A stretch of 64,000 bases of DNA from Aureimonas populi (GTDB lineage: Bacteria > Pseudomonadota > Alphaproteobacteria > Rhizobiales > Rhizobiaceae): positions 2,914,001-2,978,000 of the forward strand of contig NZ_CP072611.1 of the NCBI RefSeq assembly GCF_017815515.1, in the 5' to 3' direction. The translations under genes were made by a program, and so were the position numbers. Shown here piece by piece: positions 55,860 to 64,000 of the stretch. Below the pieces are notes generated by a model that was given only the letters and a program-made list of their open reading frames with translations, was not told the DNA's origin and searched no databases. Position 1 is the first letter of the stretch. Every line of letters begins with the position of its first letter.

Positions 55860-56453
55860 ATGCGCAAGATCCTTCAGACAGCAGCCACGATCATCGGCCT
55901 CGGAGCCTTCGCGCTGGGCACCGGCAGCGCCGCGGCCACCATGCCCACGCTCGGCCAGAGCTCCCAGCCCATCGGGCACTACGAATTCTGCAAGACCTAT
56001 TCGGACCAGTGCACGGCGAACCGCACGGTGGCCGTGGCGCCGATGAGCGATGCGCTGTGGCAGACCATGGTGCAGATCAACAGCGCCGTGAACACCGCCA
56101 TCTTCCCCCGCACCGACCAGGAGATGCACGGCGTGCCCGAATTGTGGTCCTACCCCACCACGGAGGGCGACTGCGAGGACTACGCCCTTTTGAAGCAGTA
56201 TATGCTGGAACGCGAGGGCCTGCCCCGCTCGGCCCTGCTCATCACGGTCGTTCGCCAGCCCAATGGCGAAGGCCATGCCGTACTGACCGTCCGCACCGAC
56301 CGGGGCGACTTCGTGCTCGACAATCTCGACGAGCGCGTTCTCGACTGGAAGGAGACGCCCTACCGCTTCCTCAAGCGCCAGTCGGAGCGCCATGCGGGCC
56401 AGTGGCTCGGCGTGCATGACGACCGCGGCATGCTGGTCGGCAGCGTTCGCTGA
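55860..56453 (+). CDS. Bacterial transglutaminase-like cysteine peptidase (BTLCP)
   Basis: A 197-residue exported peptidase. The signal MRKILQTAATIIGLGAFALG ends near AAATM. The catalytic Cys is in EGDCEDYALLKQY, His in GEGHAVLTV and Asp in VLDNLDER. BTLCP proteins are often linked with c-di-GMP-controlled surface adhesion (LapG-like), but no LapA/LapD genes are here, and the exact role is not shown. Two Cys (FCKTYSDQC) may form a disulphide. The ATG at 55860 is 11 residues inside a longer frame lacking signals. Confidence 0.9.
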   Translation: MRKILQTAATIIGLGAFALGTGSAAATMPTLGQSSQPIGHYEFCKTYSDQCTANRTVAVAPMSDALWQTMVQINSAVNTAIFPRTDQEMHGVPELWSYPTTEGDCEDYALLKQYMLEREGLPRSALLITVVRQPNGEGHAVLTVRTDRGDFVLDNLDERVLDWKETPYRFLKRQSERHAGQWLGVHDDRGMLVGSVR

Positions 56454-56458
56454 AAACC

Positions 56459-56490
56459 GCGAAGGGCCGGTCTCTTGACCGGCCCTTCGC
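56459..56490. terminator. Hairpin between BTLCP peptidase and DUF3126 genes
   Basis: A perfect 14-bp stem, arms 56459-56472 and 56477-56490, loop TCTT, between convergent genes. There is no long T run, so it may be weak or act with Rho. Its core AAGGGCCGGTC/GACCGGCCCTT matches that of the hairpin at 11665-11694. Confidence 0.75.
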
Positions 56491-56512
56491 ATTCCAAGGC
56501 CTCGTGCCAGGC

Positions 56513-56722
56513 CTACTCGATGTCGATATCGAGAATCGTCATCGTGAAATGGTAGGAGAGCTCGCCCTCCTCCGTATCCTTGGAGATCAACCCGGCGAAC
56601 TCGTCCGACACGTAGACCTCGGCGGTATCGTTCTTGCGCGGCAAGGCGCGCACCTCGATGTCGGAGCCCCTGAACGTCTTCTTCAGGTAGCTTTCGAGCT
56701 TGCGGATTTCATCGCCCTTCAA
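56513..56722 (-). CDS. DUF3126 family protein
   Basis: A 69-residue conserved small protein of Alphaproteobacteria. Sequence motifs KLESYLKKTFRGSDIEVRAL, VYVSDEFAGLISKDTEEGEL and FTMTILDIDIE match DUF3126. No function is known; the fold is probably alpha/beta. No ATG is available: TTG 56722 lies eight bases after AAGGAG and restores the usual N-terminus (MKGDEIRKLE). It lies 78 bases downstream of cysE on the same strand. Confidence 0.9.
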   Translation of the reverse strand: MKGDEIRKLESYLKKTFRGSDIEVRALPRKNDTAEVYVSDEFAGLISKDTEEGELSYHFTMTILDIDIE

Positions 56723-56800
56723 GGGGTCTCTCCTTACTGGTCTTGTGCCCGCGCTAGCTAGCGCGCCTTGCGCGCAAGGCATACCCCTCGGCGCTCTAAT

Positions 56801-57640
56801 TCAGTCCGGTTGTTCCACGAAGCTCTGGTCCATGGCGCGCGCCGGCTCGTCGCAGCCCGAGGAGCCGATGATGCGCGCCGGAATGCCCGCCACCGTGGAA
56901 TTGGGCGGCACTTCCTTCAGCACGACGGAGCCGGATGCGATCTTGGAGCAATGCCCCACGCGAATATTGCCCAGCACCTTGGCGCCCGCCCCGATCAGCA
57001 CGCCGTCGCCGATCTTGGGATGGCGGTCGCCGAACTCCTTGCCGGTGCCCCCCAGCGTCACGTCCTGAAGGATGGAGACATTGTTGCCGATCGTGGCGGT
57101 GAAACCGACCACGAGACCCGTGGCGTGATCGAGGAAAATCCCCTTTCCCATGCGCGCGGCCGGATGGATGTCGGTCTGGAACACCGAGGAGGAGCGGGAC
57201 TGGAGGTAGAGCGCGAAATCGCGGCGCCCGCCGTTCCACAGCCAGTGCGCCAGCCGGTGGGTCTGGATCGCGTGGAAGCCCTTGAAGAAGAGCAAGGGCT
57301 CCAGGAAACGCTCGCACGCCGGGTCTCGGTCGTAGACGGCCTGGAGGTCGATCCGCAGGCTCTCGCGCCATTCGGGCGCCGCGAGGCGCATCTGCGTGAA
57401 GGCCTGCTCGATCAGCGTCGCCGGAACGTCCGCATGGTCGAGACGCTGGACGATGCGATGAACCACCGCGTCGTCCAGGCTCGCATGGTTCAGGACCGTC
57501 GCATAAAGGAAGCCCGACAGCGACGGCTCGCGTTCGGCCGCCTCCATCGCTTCCTCGCGCACCTGGCGCCAGATCGGATCGACGCTCTCCAGGCGCTCAG
57601 GGCTGTGCTTTCCGATCACCGTCATCCGGTTCGTCCTCAT
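56801..57640 (-). CDS. cysE: Serine O-acetyltransferase
   Basis: A CysE of about 279 residues, forming O-acetylserine for cysteine synthesis. The N-terminal helical SATase domain is followed by the left-handed beta helix: FFKGFHAIQTHRLAHWLW, SVFQTDIHPAARMGKGIFLD, HATGLVVG, GGTGKEFGDRHPKIGDGVLI. The C-terminal tail ends SFVEQPD, not the usual Ile required for binding the sulfhydrylase. Start candidates are 57667, 57640 and 57625; none has a strong ribosome site, so the N-terminus is uncertain by up to 14 residues. Confidence 0.94.
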   Translation of the reverse strand: MRTNRMTVIGKHSPERLESVDPIWRQVREEAMEAAEREPSLSGFLYATVLNHASLDDAVVHRIVQRLDHADVPATLIEQAFTQMRLAAPEWRESLRIDLQAVYDRDPACERFLEPLLFFKGFHAIQTHRLAHWLWNGGRRDFALYLQSRSSSVFQTDIHPAARMGKGIFLDHATGLVVGFTATIGNNVSILQDVTLGGTGKEFGDRHPKIGDGVLIGAGAKVLGNIRVGHCSKIASGSVVLKEVPPNSTVAGIPARIIGSSGCDEPARAMDQSFVEQPD

Positions 57641-57704
57641 CGTCGGCCGCCGGCCGTCATCGTGCATATGATAGGGCTGCGGGGCCCGATGCGGAAGCCG
57701 TACG

Positions 57705-58478
57705 TCAGATAGCCGGGATCGCGGCGTCCTCTTCCAGGAACCGGACGACCTCCGCCTTGAAGCTCCGGTCGCCCACCGCCAGCATGTGATCGCGCCCCTC
57801 GATCGCGAAGGCATGGCCATTGGGCATCAGCTGCGCGAGCTCCGTGGCCGAGCCGGCCAGATCGTCCCTGGTTCCGACGCCGATGAGGGTGGGTTGGCGG
57901 ATTCGGCCCACCTCCTGCGCGGTCAGCTCCTTGCGTGAGGCGGTGATACAGGCGGCCAGCGCCTGTCGGTTGCTGCGCGTGCGGTCCGCGAAGGCACGGA
58001 ACATACGGCCGCGCTCGTGCGTCACATCGTCCAGCGACGGCGCCAGAAGCGCGTCGGCGATCGGGTCCCAGTCTCCCACACCGTGGACGAGGCCGAGCCC
58101 GAGCCCGCCGAAGACGAGGGCGCCGACCCGTTCCGGCCCGGCCAGCGCCGCGAAGGCTGAAACGCGTGCGCCCATCGAATACCCGAACAGGACCGCCCGC
58201 TCGATGCCCAGATGGTCGAGAAGGGCGAAGGCATCGCCTGCCATCTTTTCGGGCGTGTAGGCGGTGGGGTCGGTCGGCTTGTCCGACTCGCCGTGGCCCC
58301 TGTGGTCGAAGGCGACGGCGCGGTAGCCAGCCTGCGTCAGCACCTGCACCCAGCCGGGATCGACCCAGTTGACCCGCATGTTGGACGCAAAACCGTGAAC
58401 GAGCAGCACGACGGAGCCGTCGCGCGGCCCTTCGTCGAGATAGGACAGGGAAAGGCCCTCGTTCGTGAATGTCGCCAT
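57705..58478 (-). CDS. Alpha/beta hydrolase
   Basis: A 257-residue alpha/beta-fold hydrolase. The oxyanion HGFASN, nucleophile GYSMGA (Ser near 100), acid Asp region GTRDDLAGSA and His in GRDHMLAVGD are all present. The DHRGHGESDKP motif is typical of the wide esterase/haloperoxidase group, so the substrate is not predictable. The start at 58478 gives MATFTNEGLSLSYLDEG. It precedes cysE on the same strand by about 65 bases. Confidence 0.92.
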   Translation of the reverse strand: MATFTNEGLSLSYLDEGPRDGSVVLLVHGFASNMRVNWVDPGWVQVLTQAGYRAVAFDHRGHGESDKPTDPTAYTPEKMAGDAFALLDHLGIERAVLFGYSMGARVSAFAALAGPERVGALVFGGLGLGLVHGVGDWDPIADALLAPSLDDVTHERGRMFRAFADRTRSNRQALAACITASRKELTAQEVGRIRQPTLIGVGTRDDLAGSATELAQLMPNGHAFAIEGRDHMLAVGDRSFKAEVVRFLEEDAAIPAI

Positions 58479-58607
58479 CGTCGTTTCCCTCGCGCGTCGA
58501 ACGCCCGTCCCATAGCGCGGGCCGAGGCGGCACGGCCACCCTGTTCTTTTCCCCTCGCGCTCGTTAATATCGCGCGCAGAGACGAGCATCGATCCCGGAG
58601 AGTCCCG

Positions 58608-58853
58608 ATGGCCGGACATGGCACCCCGCATTTCCAGAACGACGCCGGCCACCCGGTGATCGAGGTCGGGGTGACGGAGTTCATGTGCGTGGGCGCGAAC
58701 CCGCCTTTCGATCATCCGCACGTCTTCCTGGACATGGGCGACGACGGGGAGAAGGTCTGCCCCTACTGCTCCACGCTCTACAAGCTCAACCCCGCGCTGG
58801 GCCGCGACGAGACAAGCCCCGCCGGATGCACCTATCTGGAACGCGCCGCCTGA
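58608..58853 (+). CDS. zf-CHCC zinc-finger domain protein
   Basis: An 81-residue protein with a C-x-H-x-C-x2-C zinc site: FMCVGANPPFDHPHVFLDMG and KVCPYCSTLYKLNP. This matches the zf-CHCC family, whose mitochondrial relative is NDUFS6 of complex I. In bacteria it is often near oxidases or alone; no complex I genes are here. The ATG at 58608 follows CGGAGAG. The FAD monooxygenase gene begins 13 bases after its stop, so the two may be cotranscribed. Confidence 0.92.
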   Translation: MAGHGTPHFQNDAGHPVIEVGVTEFMCVGANPPFDHPHVFLDMGDDGEKVCPYCSTLYKLNPALGRDETSPAGCTYLERAA

Positions 58854-58866
58854 CCAGAGCCGGGCG

Positions 58867-60012
58867 ATGACGGAACGGTCGCGATCGGCGATTCCCATCG
58901 TGGGCGCCGGAATCGGCGGGTTGGCCGTCGGCCTCGCGCTGGCGCGCGCCGGCTTCGACGCGGACATCTTCGAGCGCACGACGCGGTTCGAGGAGGTGGG
59001 CGCCGGCATCCAGCTTTCGGCCAATGCGCTGCTCGTGCTGGAACGGCTTGGCGTGTTCGGCCTGGTGTGCTCGGCCTCGACGGCGGCCGAAGCCGTCACC
59101 TTGCGGGACGCGCGCAGCGGCAAGGCCATCGCCCACGTGCCCGTGACATCGCGGGAAGGCAGCGGATATCTCGTGCTGCACCGCGCCGACCTGCACCGGG
59201 CCCTGGCGGAAGCGGTGGCAAGCGAGCCGCGGCTCGAGCTTCACACGGGTGTCGAGCTGACCGGCCTTTCGGCCGATGGCGGCCGGGCGGTTCTTCGCCT
59301 GAAGCGGGACGGGCGCGAGTTCGAGCGGGCCCATCCCATCGCCATCGCGGCCGATGGCGCACGCTCGGCCGCCGTCTCCAGTCTCGGGCTCGCGCCCGCG
59401 AGGCCCACGGGCCGCGTGGCGGATCGCTTCGTGGTGGATCAGGGTGCCGCGAGCCCGGCTCTTGCCGCCTCCATCGAGGCTTGGCTCTCCTCCGGCCGCC
59501 ATATCGTTACCTACCCCGTTCGCGGCGGGCGCCTTCTCAATATCGTGGTTATCGGGCCCGACAAGACGGAGCCGCCCTCCGGCGAGGCGCTTTGGTCGGG
59601 CCTTGCCGCGCCGCTCGGCGAGGCGCTGCGCCGGGCGCGCTATCTCGGCCGCTGGCCGCTTCTCTCCGCGCCGGCAAAGCGGCGTCTGGTGCATGGCGGG
59701 GCGCTGGCGCTGGTGGGCGATGCGGGCCACGCCATGCCGCCTTTCGCGGCGCAGGGCGCGGCCATGGCAATCGAGGACGCCTATGTGCTGGCGCAATCCC
59801 TGTGCCTCGAGCCCGATCCACGCCTGGCGCTACGGCGCTACGAGGCCGAGCGGCTGCCCCGCCTTGCCCGCTTGCGGAGCCGCGTGGCGTTCCATCGCTT
59901 CGTCTATCACCTGCCGCGCCCCTTCTCTTTCGCGCGAGACGCCGTGCTGGCCATGCGCTCTCCGTCCTCCCTGCGGGACGATCTCGCATGGCTCTACGAC
60001 TGGCGGCCTTGA
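58867..60012 (+). CDS. FAD-dependent monooxygenase (UbiH/salicylate-hydroxylase type)
   Basis: A 381-residue flavoprotein aromatic hydroxylase. The Rossmann GxGxxG motif IVGAGIGGLAVGLALARAG opens the protein. The second FAD motif LVGDAGHAMPPFAAQGAAMA is near 285-305, and the middle DG motif AADGARSAAVSSLGL is near 163-177. Ubiquinone hydroxylases and salicylate hydroxylases share this plan; the substrate is not determined. The start at 58867 gives MTERSRSAIPIVG. Confidence 0.92.
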   Translation: MTERSRSAIPIVGAGIGGLAVGLALARAGFDADIFERTTRFEEVGAGIQLSANALLVLERLGVFGLVCSASTAAEAVTLRDARSGKAIAHVPVTSREGSGYLVLHRADLHRALAEAVASEPRLELHTGVELTGLSADGGRAVLRLKRDGREFERAHPIAIAADGARSAAVSSLGLAPARPTGRVADRFVVDQGAASPALAASIEAWLSSGRHIVTYPVRGGRLLNIVVIGPDKTEPPSGEALWSGLAAPLGEALRRARYLGRWPLLSAPAKRRLVHGGALALVGDAGHAMPPFAAQGAAMAIEDAYVLAQSLCLEPDPRLALRRYEAERLPRLARLRSRVAFHRFVYHLPRPFSFARDAVLAMRSPSSLRDDLAWLYDWRP

Positions 60013-60159
60013 GCGATCGCGCCCGAAGCGCCCTTTCAAAGCCGCAACGCCCCCCTACTTCTTCGACAACCTGACGGCCGGTGAAACGGCCGCACGGCTT
60101 GCGCGGCAGAGGAAACCGCCATGCCGACTCGGGCCTGCAAGGGACAATTGCAAAGGTCG

Positions 60160-62022
60160 ATGACTATGCCGAACTTGAATCGAACCGGCCGTTTTCTGTC
60201 GGTCGCCGCGCTCGCAGCCTCCACGGCCCTCAGCGGGCCGCTGGCGGCCTATGCGCAGGAAACCTCGGCGGTGCGCCTTGCACAGGTGAGCGAAGAACAG
60301 ATCGTTCCGCCGGTGGAAGAGCCCGCACCGGAGGCCGCGCCTGAGCCAGAAGCTGCACCGGAGCCGGAGCCCGAGCCGGCCCTCGAGCCTGAGCCAGCCC
60401 CGGATCCCGAGGCGGTGCCCGAGCCCGAAATGCAGGAAGAGCCTGCGCCGGAGCCCGCCCCCGTGGAGGAACAGGCCGCGCCCGAATCCTCCGTGCCGGA
60501 TCCGGCCGAGACCTCGCCGGACCCCGACGCGCCTGTCGGCGAGCCGGAAGAGCTCCCGGTGGACGAAGGCACGCAGACCGACATAGCGCCCGGCACCGAC
60601 ACCCCCGCCGAAGCGCAGCCTGAGCCCGAGGAGACCCCCGTGGAGGAGGCGCCGACGGAGGAGCCGCAACCGCCGGCCGATGCGCCGCCGAGCGAGGCTC
60701 CCGAGGCCGATCCGGCAGAGCCCGCGCAGGCCACGGAGGAAACCCCGGAGCCCGCACTGGAGGCGCCGGCCGAAACACCGGTCGTTCCCGAAGCCGCACC
60801 CGAGGAGGTGACTCCGGAAACGCCGGCTGAAAACGCCATCGTCCCACCCGCTGCCGAGACCCCGCTCGAGGGCGAGGCGCCTGCCGAAGGCGAGCCTGCC
60901 GCTCCCGCCGAGGAGGCCGCGCCCGTCGAGACGCTAGCCGCTCCGCCGGCCGAGACACCTCAACCCGTGGACGCGGCCATCCAGGAGGCGCCTGTGGCCG
61001 CCGATGGGCTGGCGGCCAGCGATGCACGCGTCCAGAACATCCAGAACATCCAGATCGAATCCATCACCAATGTGGAAGGAACACGCATCGACGCCGCGCC
61101 CGAGCCGGAACTGCCGCCGCAGGTGGAAGTGCGCGAGCGCATCGGCAACCGCGATATCCTGACCATCGTGGGCGCTGGCCTGGCGGGCGCCGCGGCGGGT
61201 GCTGCCGCCTCCTACTTCATCCGATCGGACGATACGGAGCGCCTGCGGGGCGATTCGCAGGAATTCTATGTCGAGGAGCTGCCCCGTGGGCTGACGCGCG
61301 AGACGATCGTGCGCGACAACGGCGTGCAGATCGTCACCGTGACGAACCGCTACGGGGACGTGATCCAGCGCTCGCGCATCATGCCGGATGGCCGTGAGGT
61401 GGTACTCTTCTACGATCCCTATTCCGAGGATGAGCGGCAACCGGACTATTACTACGATGCCGGCGCCGAGCTGCCGCCGCTTCAGCTCACCATTCCGCGC
61501 GAGCGCTACATCGTCGATGTGGCGGTGCCGGACGAGGACCTCTACTACGACACGATCATCGCCCCGCCGGTGGAAACGGTGGAGCGGATCTACTCGGTCG
61601 ACCAGGTGCGCCGCTCGGAGCGAATTCGCGACAAGGTGCGCCGCATCGACCTGAACACCATCACCTTCGGCTTCGGGTCCGCCCAGATCGAGCAGGCGGA
61701 ACTGGAAAACCTGCGAGCGCTTGCAGATGCCATCGGCCGGGTGCTGGAGGCCAATCCGGACGAAACCTTCCTCCTGGAGGGCCATACGGACGCTGTCGGC
61801 TCCAACGAGGCGAACCTTGCGCTTTCCGACCAGCGGGCGGAATCGGTGGCCATCGCCTTGACCAACTATTTCGACATTCCTCCCGAGAACATCGTTACCC
61901 AAGGCTATGGCGAGGAGTTCCTGAAGGTGGAGACGCAGGAGGCAAACCGGGATAACCGCCGCGTTACCCTGCGCCGTATCACCGCGCTGGTGAAGCCCGT
62001 GGTTAGCGCGCAGGCGGACTGA
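60160..62022 (+). CDS. OmpA-family protein with long Pro/Glu-rich region
   Basis: A 620-residue envelope protein. A signal peptide (RFLSVAALAASTALSGPLAA, cleavage near YA-QE) is followed by ~250 residues, about 45-290, of Pro/Glu/Ala repeats (runs such as PEPEPEPALEPEP) that are probably extended and negatively charged. A short Gly/Ala hydrophobic segment near 332-355 follows. A C-terminal OmpA/MotB domain lies at about 500-615 (EGHTDAVGSNEANLALSDQR and NRDNRRVTLRRI) and should bind peptidoglycan. The ATG at 60160 is chosen by the signal peptide. A strong terminator follows. Confidence 0.9.
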   Translation: MTMPNLNRTGRFLSVAALAASTALSGPLAAYAQETSAVRLAQVSEEQIVPPVEEPAPEAAPEPEAAPEPEPEPALEPEPAPDPEAVPEPEMQEEPAPEPAPVEEQAAPESSVPDPAETSPDPDAPVGEPEELPVDEGTQTDIAPGTDTPAEAQPEPEETPVEEAPTEEPQPPADAPPSEAPEADPAEPAQATEETPEPALEAPAETPVVPEAAPEEVTPETPAENAIVPPAAETPLEGEAPAEGEPAAPAEEAAPVETLAAPPAETPQPVDAAIQEAPVAADGLAASDARVQNIQNIQIESITNVEGTRIDAAPEPELPPQVEVRERIGNRDILTIVGAGLAGAAAGAAASYFIRSDDTERLRGDSQEFYVEELPRGLTRETIVRDNGVQIVTVTNRYGDVIQRSRIMPDGREVVLFYDPYSEDERQPDYYYDAGAELPPLQLTIPRERYIVDVAVPDEDLYYDTIIAPPVETVERIYSVDQVRRSERIRDKVRRIDLNTITFGFGSAQIEQAELENLRALADAIGRVLEANPDETFLLEGHTDAVGSNEANLALSDQRAESVAIALTNYFDIPPENIVTQGYGEEFLKVETQEANRDNRRVTLRRITALVKPVVSAQAD

Positions 62023-62046
62023 CCGCCTATCTCATCACCGAACCGG

Positions 62047-62081
62047 AAGGCCGGCGGCACGCAAGTGTCGCCGGCCTTTTT
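62047..62081 (+). terminator. Rho-independent terminator after the OmpA-family gene
   Basis: A 14-bp stem AAGGCCGGCGGCAC/GTGTCGCCGGCCTT, arms 62047-62060 and 62065-62078, one G-T pair, loop GCAA, followed by a run of T. It lies 25 bases after the stop. Confidence 0.9.
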
Positions 62082-62139
62082 ATGTCTGCCCTGCTTTGTT
62101 AGAGCCCCGGGGGACGAAACGTCCGAGAAGGAGAAAGCG

Positions 62140-63321
62140 GTGGTGGAGGCAACGCATTCCATCGTAGCGGCGGGAGCTTGGCTGCTCGCCTGGTCCGGCG
62201 CGGTCGCCGCCGAGGCGATTTCCCCCGAGGCGGCGTTGCAGCGGCTGTTCGAGGAGGCCGCACCGGACGCCGACTGGTTCGCGCCCAGCTTCCTGGCCGC
62301 CGTGCCGCCCGCGCAGATCGAGGCGATTGTGGAGCAGATGACGCGGGCCTATGGCGCGCCCTCCTCCATCGAGCAGAGCGGCGGCCGGTTTCTCCTGCGC
62401 TTCGACAAGGCGGAGATTCCAGCGGAAATCGCTCTCGACGAGGAAGGGCGCATCACCGGCCTGTTCTTCCGCCCGGCCGTCGAGATCGGCGGCAGCCTGG
62501 ACGAGGCCGTCGCGCAGATCGCCGCTCTGCCCGGTTCCGTCTCGCTTCTCGTGACCTCGAACGGAGAGACGACCGCGCAAGCCGGCACTCAAGAGCCGCT
62601 CGCCGTCGGCTCCGCCGCGAAGCTGGTGATCCTCCGCGCGCTCCAGATGGCGGTGGAAGCTGGCGAGCTCGAATGGGAAACCGTGGTCGAACTGACGGAG
62701 GCGGATCGCTCGCTGCCCTCCGGCCTGTTGCAGACCTGGCCCGAGGGCACGCCCCTGACATTGGGGTCACTTGCCAATCTCTCGATTTCGTTGAGCGACA
62801 ACACGGCCGCCGACATGCTTTTGCGACGAGCAGGGCGCGAGGCGGCACAAGCCCTTTCCCCTCGCAACACGCCGTTCCTTTCCACCCGTGACCTTTTCGT
62901 TCTGAAGGCGAAGGGCAATGAGGAATATCTCGCCCGCTACACGAGCGCGGACGAATCCGGCCGTTCGGAGATATTGAACGAACTGGCCGGCCTGCCGCTG
63001 CCCGGGACGGCGCAGTTGTGGAGCCGGCCCGAGCTTTCGGCCGAATGGTTCATGACACCGCAGGAGCTCTGCGACCTACTGGCGGCGCTCCAGGAGGTGC
63101 CGGCCATGGGCATCAACCCCGGCCTTGCCGACCCGGCCGATTGGGACGGCATTGCCTATAAGGGCGGATCGGAGCCCGGCGTCCTCAACCTCTCTACGCT
63201 CGTGACGGCGGACGGGGCGCAGCACTGCGTGGTCGCCTCCTGGAACGACGAGGCGCCCCTCGAAGAGGAGCGCCTGATGGGGCCATACCGCTCGATCCTC
63301 AAGCAACTGGCGTCGACTTAG
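62140..63321 (+). CDS. Exported serine hydrolase (class A beta-lactamase fold)
   Basis: A 393-residue exported enzyme. A signal peptide (HSIVAAGAWLLAWSGAVAAE) precedes an N-terminal ~130-residue domain with DUF3887-like features. The C-terminal catalytic domain has SAAK (SxxK; GSAAKLVIL), SDN (SLSDNTAAD) and KGG (AYKGGSEPG, in place of KTG). Whether it cleaves beta-lactams or peptidoglycan/ester bonds is unclear. The start is the GTG at 62140, seven bases after AAGGAGA. Confidence 0.88.
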   Translation: MVEATHSIVAAGAWLLAWSGAVAAEAISPEAALQRLFEEAAPDADWFAPSFLAAVPPAQIEAIVEQMTRAYGAPSSIEQSGGRFLLRFDKAEIPAEIALDEEGRITGLFFRPAVEIGGSLDEAVAQIAALPGSVSLLVTSNGETTAQAGTQEPLAVGSAAKLVILRALQMAVEAGELEWETVVELTEADRSLPSGLLQTWPEGTPLTLGSLANLSISLSDNTAADMLLRRAGREAAQALSPRNTPFLSTRDLFVLKAKGNEEYLARYTSADESGRSEILNELAGLPLPGTAQLWSRPELSAEWFMTPQELCDLLAALQEVPAMGINPGLADPADWDGIAYKGGSEPGVLNLSTLVTADGAQHCVVASWNDEAPLEEERLMGPYRSILKQLAST

Positions 63322-63323
63322 CC

Positions 63324-64000
63324 CTAAGCCTCCTTGTCGTCGTCGGGCACCGGCGAGCGCTCGGAGGAGAGGAAATTGCCGAAGGTCTGCAGGCCTTCGA
63401 CATAGTTCGCCAGAATCTTCACGCCCACCATGATGGGCACGGCAAGGAACATGCCGACCACGCCCCAGATCCACCCCCAGAAGGCGACGGACAGGAAGAC
63501 GGCGGCGGCATTCATCTCAAGCCGCCGTCCTACTACCAGCGGAGTGAGGAACTGGCCCTCCACCGTGGTGCAGGCGAAGTAAAGCAGCACCGGCACCATG
63601 GCCGCGCCGAGAGAGCCGAACTCGGCGAGCGCAATGACGCCGACCATCGCCATGCCGACGACGGCACCGATATAGGGAATGTAATTGAGGATGAAGACGA
63701 GCGCGCCGAAGACGGCGGGCGTCGGCATTCCCGTCCACCAGAGCAAGCATCCCACCACCACGCCCAGCGCCGCGTTGATGAGCGTGATGGTGAAGAGGTA
63801 GCGCGACAATTCCCGCTCGATTTCGTGGGCGATGGACAGCGCCCGCTTCTTGTCCGAGAAGGTGGGCATCGCTTCGATCAGCTTCTGGTGGAAGAGCGTG
63901 CCCGAGGAGAGAAGGAAGAACAGGAAAATCAGGGAGAAGGCGACGCTGGCCAGCATCTGCGGCGCGGTCGTTGCCGCATTGTCGAGAAGCGTCGGGCTGC
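63324..64000 (-). CDS. AI-2E family transporter (5' end outside window)
   Basis: The C-terminal ~225 residues of a PerM/YhhT-type membrane protein; the frame is open to the window end, preceded by SPTLLDNAATTAPQ. About five hydrophobic segments are seen. Signatures GALVFILNYIPYIGAVVGM and EGQFLTPLVVGRRLEMN are family-specific, followed by WGWIWGVVGMFLAVPIMV. Members were named for AI-2 export, but many carry other small molecules, so the substrate is not known. It converges on the serine hydrolase gene with two bases between stops. Confidence 0.93.
   Translation of the reverse strand, partial: SPTLLDNAATTAPQMLASVAFSLIFLFFLLSSGTLFHQKLIEAMPTFSDKKRALSIAHEIERELSRYLFTITLINAALGVVVGCLLWWTGMPTPAVFGALVFILNYIPYIGAVVGMAMVGVIALAEFGSLGAAMVPVLLYFACTTVEGQFLTPLVVGRRLEMNAAAVFLSVAFWGWIWGVVGMFLAVPIMVGVKILANYVEGLQTFGNFLSSERSPVPDDDKEA

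Overview
The window looks like the chromosome of a GC-rich alphaproteobacterium of the order Hyphomicrobiales (Rhizobiales). The evidence is the block rnr–DUF983–NUDIX–rpmG–divK–DUF3572–dinB, a DivK cell-cycle regulator, the asnO/ngg osmolyte operon, several Rhizobiales-type DUF families (DUF2336, DUF3126, DUF3572, BTLCP peptidase) and Thr tRNAs with encoded or nearly encoded CCA ends. I cannot name genus or species; this is inference from gene content only.

Layout. 1–12.8 kb is housekeeping: the 3' end of rnr, DUF983, a NUDIX hydrolase, rpmG, divK, dinB converging on dnaE, then a TRAP dicarboxylate/2-oxoacid-type transporter (small and large permease genes converging on a Tat-exported binding protein). 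13.0–24.3 kb is a mobile element that has cut a tRNA-Thr(UGU) gene in two at the anticodon loop. The 5' half remains at 13009–13048 and the matching 3' half at 24281–24317. Just inside the left junction the element carries a complete tRNA-Thr(UGU). It encodes a tyrosine integrase, two AlpA/HTH_17-type DNA-binding proteins, a prim-pol/VapE replication protein, a terminase-small-subunit-like protein, an HK97 gp10-like protein, several unknown small proteins and an XRE regulator. I see no large terminase, portal, capsid or tail gene. This inventory resembles a phage satellite (PICI-like) more than a full prophage. Several of its genes carry frameshifts, an in-frame stop or IS insertions (IS481-like, IS5-like), so it appears to be decaying.

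24.4–33.6 kb: a Gfo/Idh/MocA oxidoreductase, TadE/TadG-like pilus-assembly genes, a DUF892 ferritin-like protein, an ATP-dependent DNA ligase beside a DEDDh exonuclease fused to DUF3820, an exported protein, a nitronate monooxygenase and tRNA-Thr(CGU). 33.7–35.5 kb: an IS110-family element of about 1442 bp splits a 94-residue gene; removing it restores the frame exactly. 35.5–43.7 kb: SH3 protein, DUF2076, gph, MaoC dehydratase, then asnO–ngg–M42 peptidase, the N-acetylglutaminylglutamine amide osmoprotectant operon, and fdhD.

43.7–64 kb: NAD kinase, DUF2336, flavin reductase and nitroreductase, an exported protein, thrS, yidD with an Fe-S scaffold gene, folE–hisI–patatin, CBS protein, rhomboid protease, double PilZ protein, a transglutaminase-like peptidase preceded by a cluster of four GTTAAC sites, DUF3126, cysE, an alpha/beta hydrolase, a zf-CHCC protein, an FAD monooxygenase, a Pro/Glu-rich OmpA-family protein, a serine hydrolase and an AI-2E-family permease cut by the window end.
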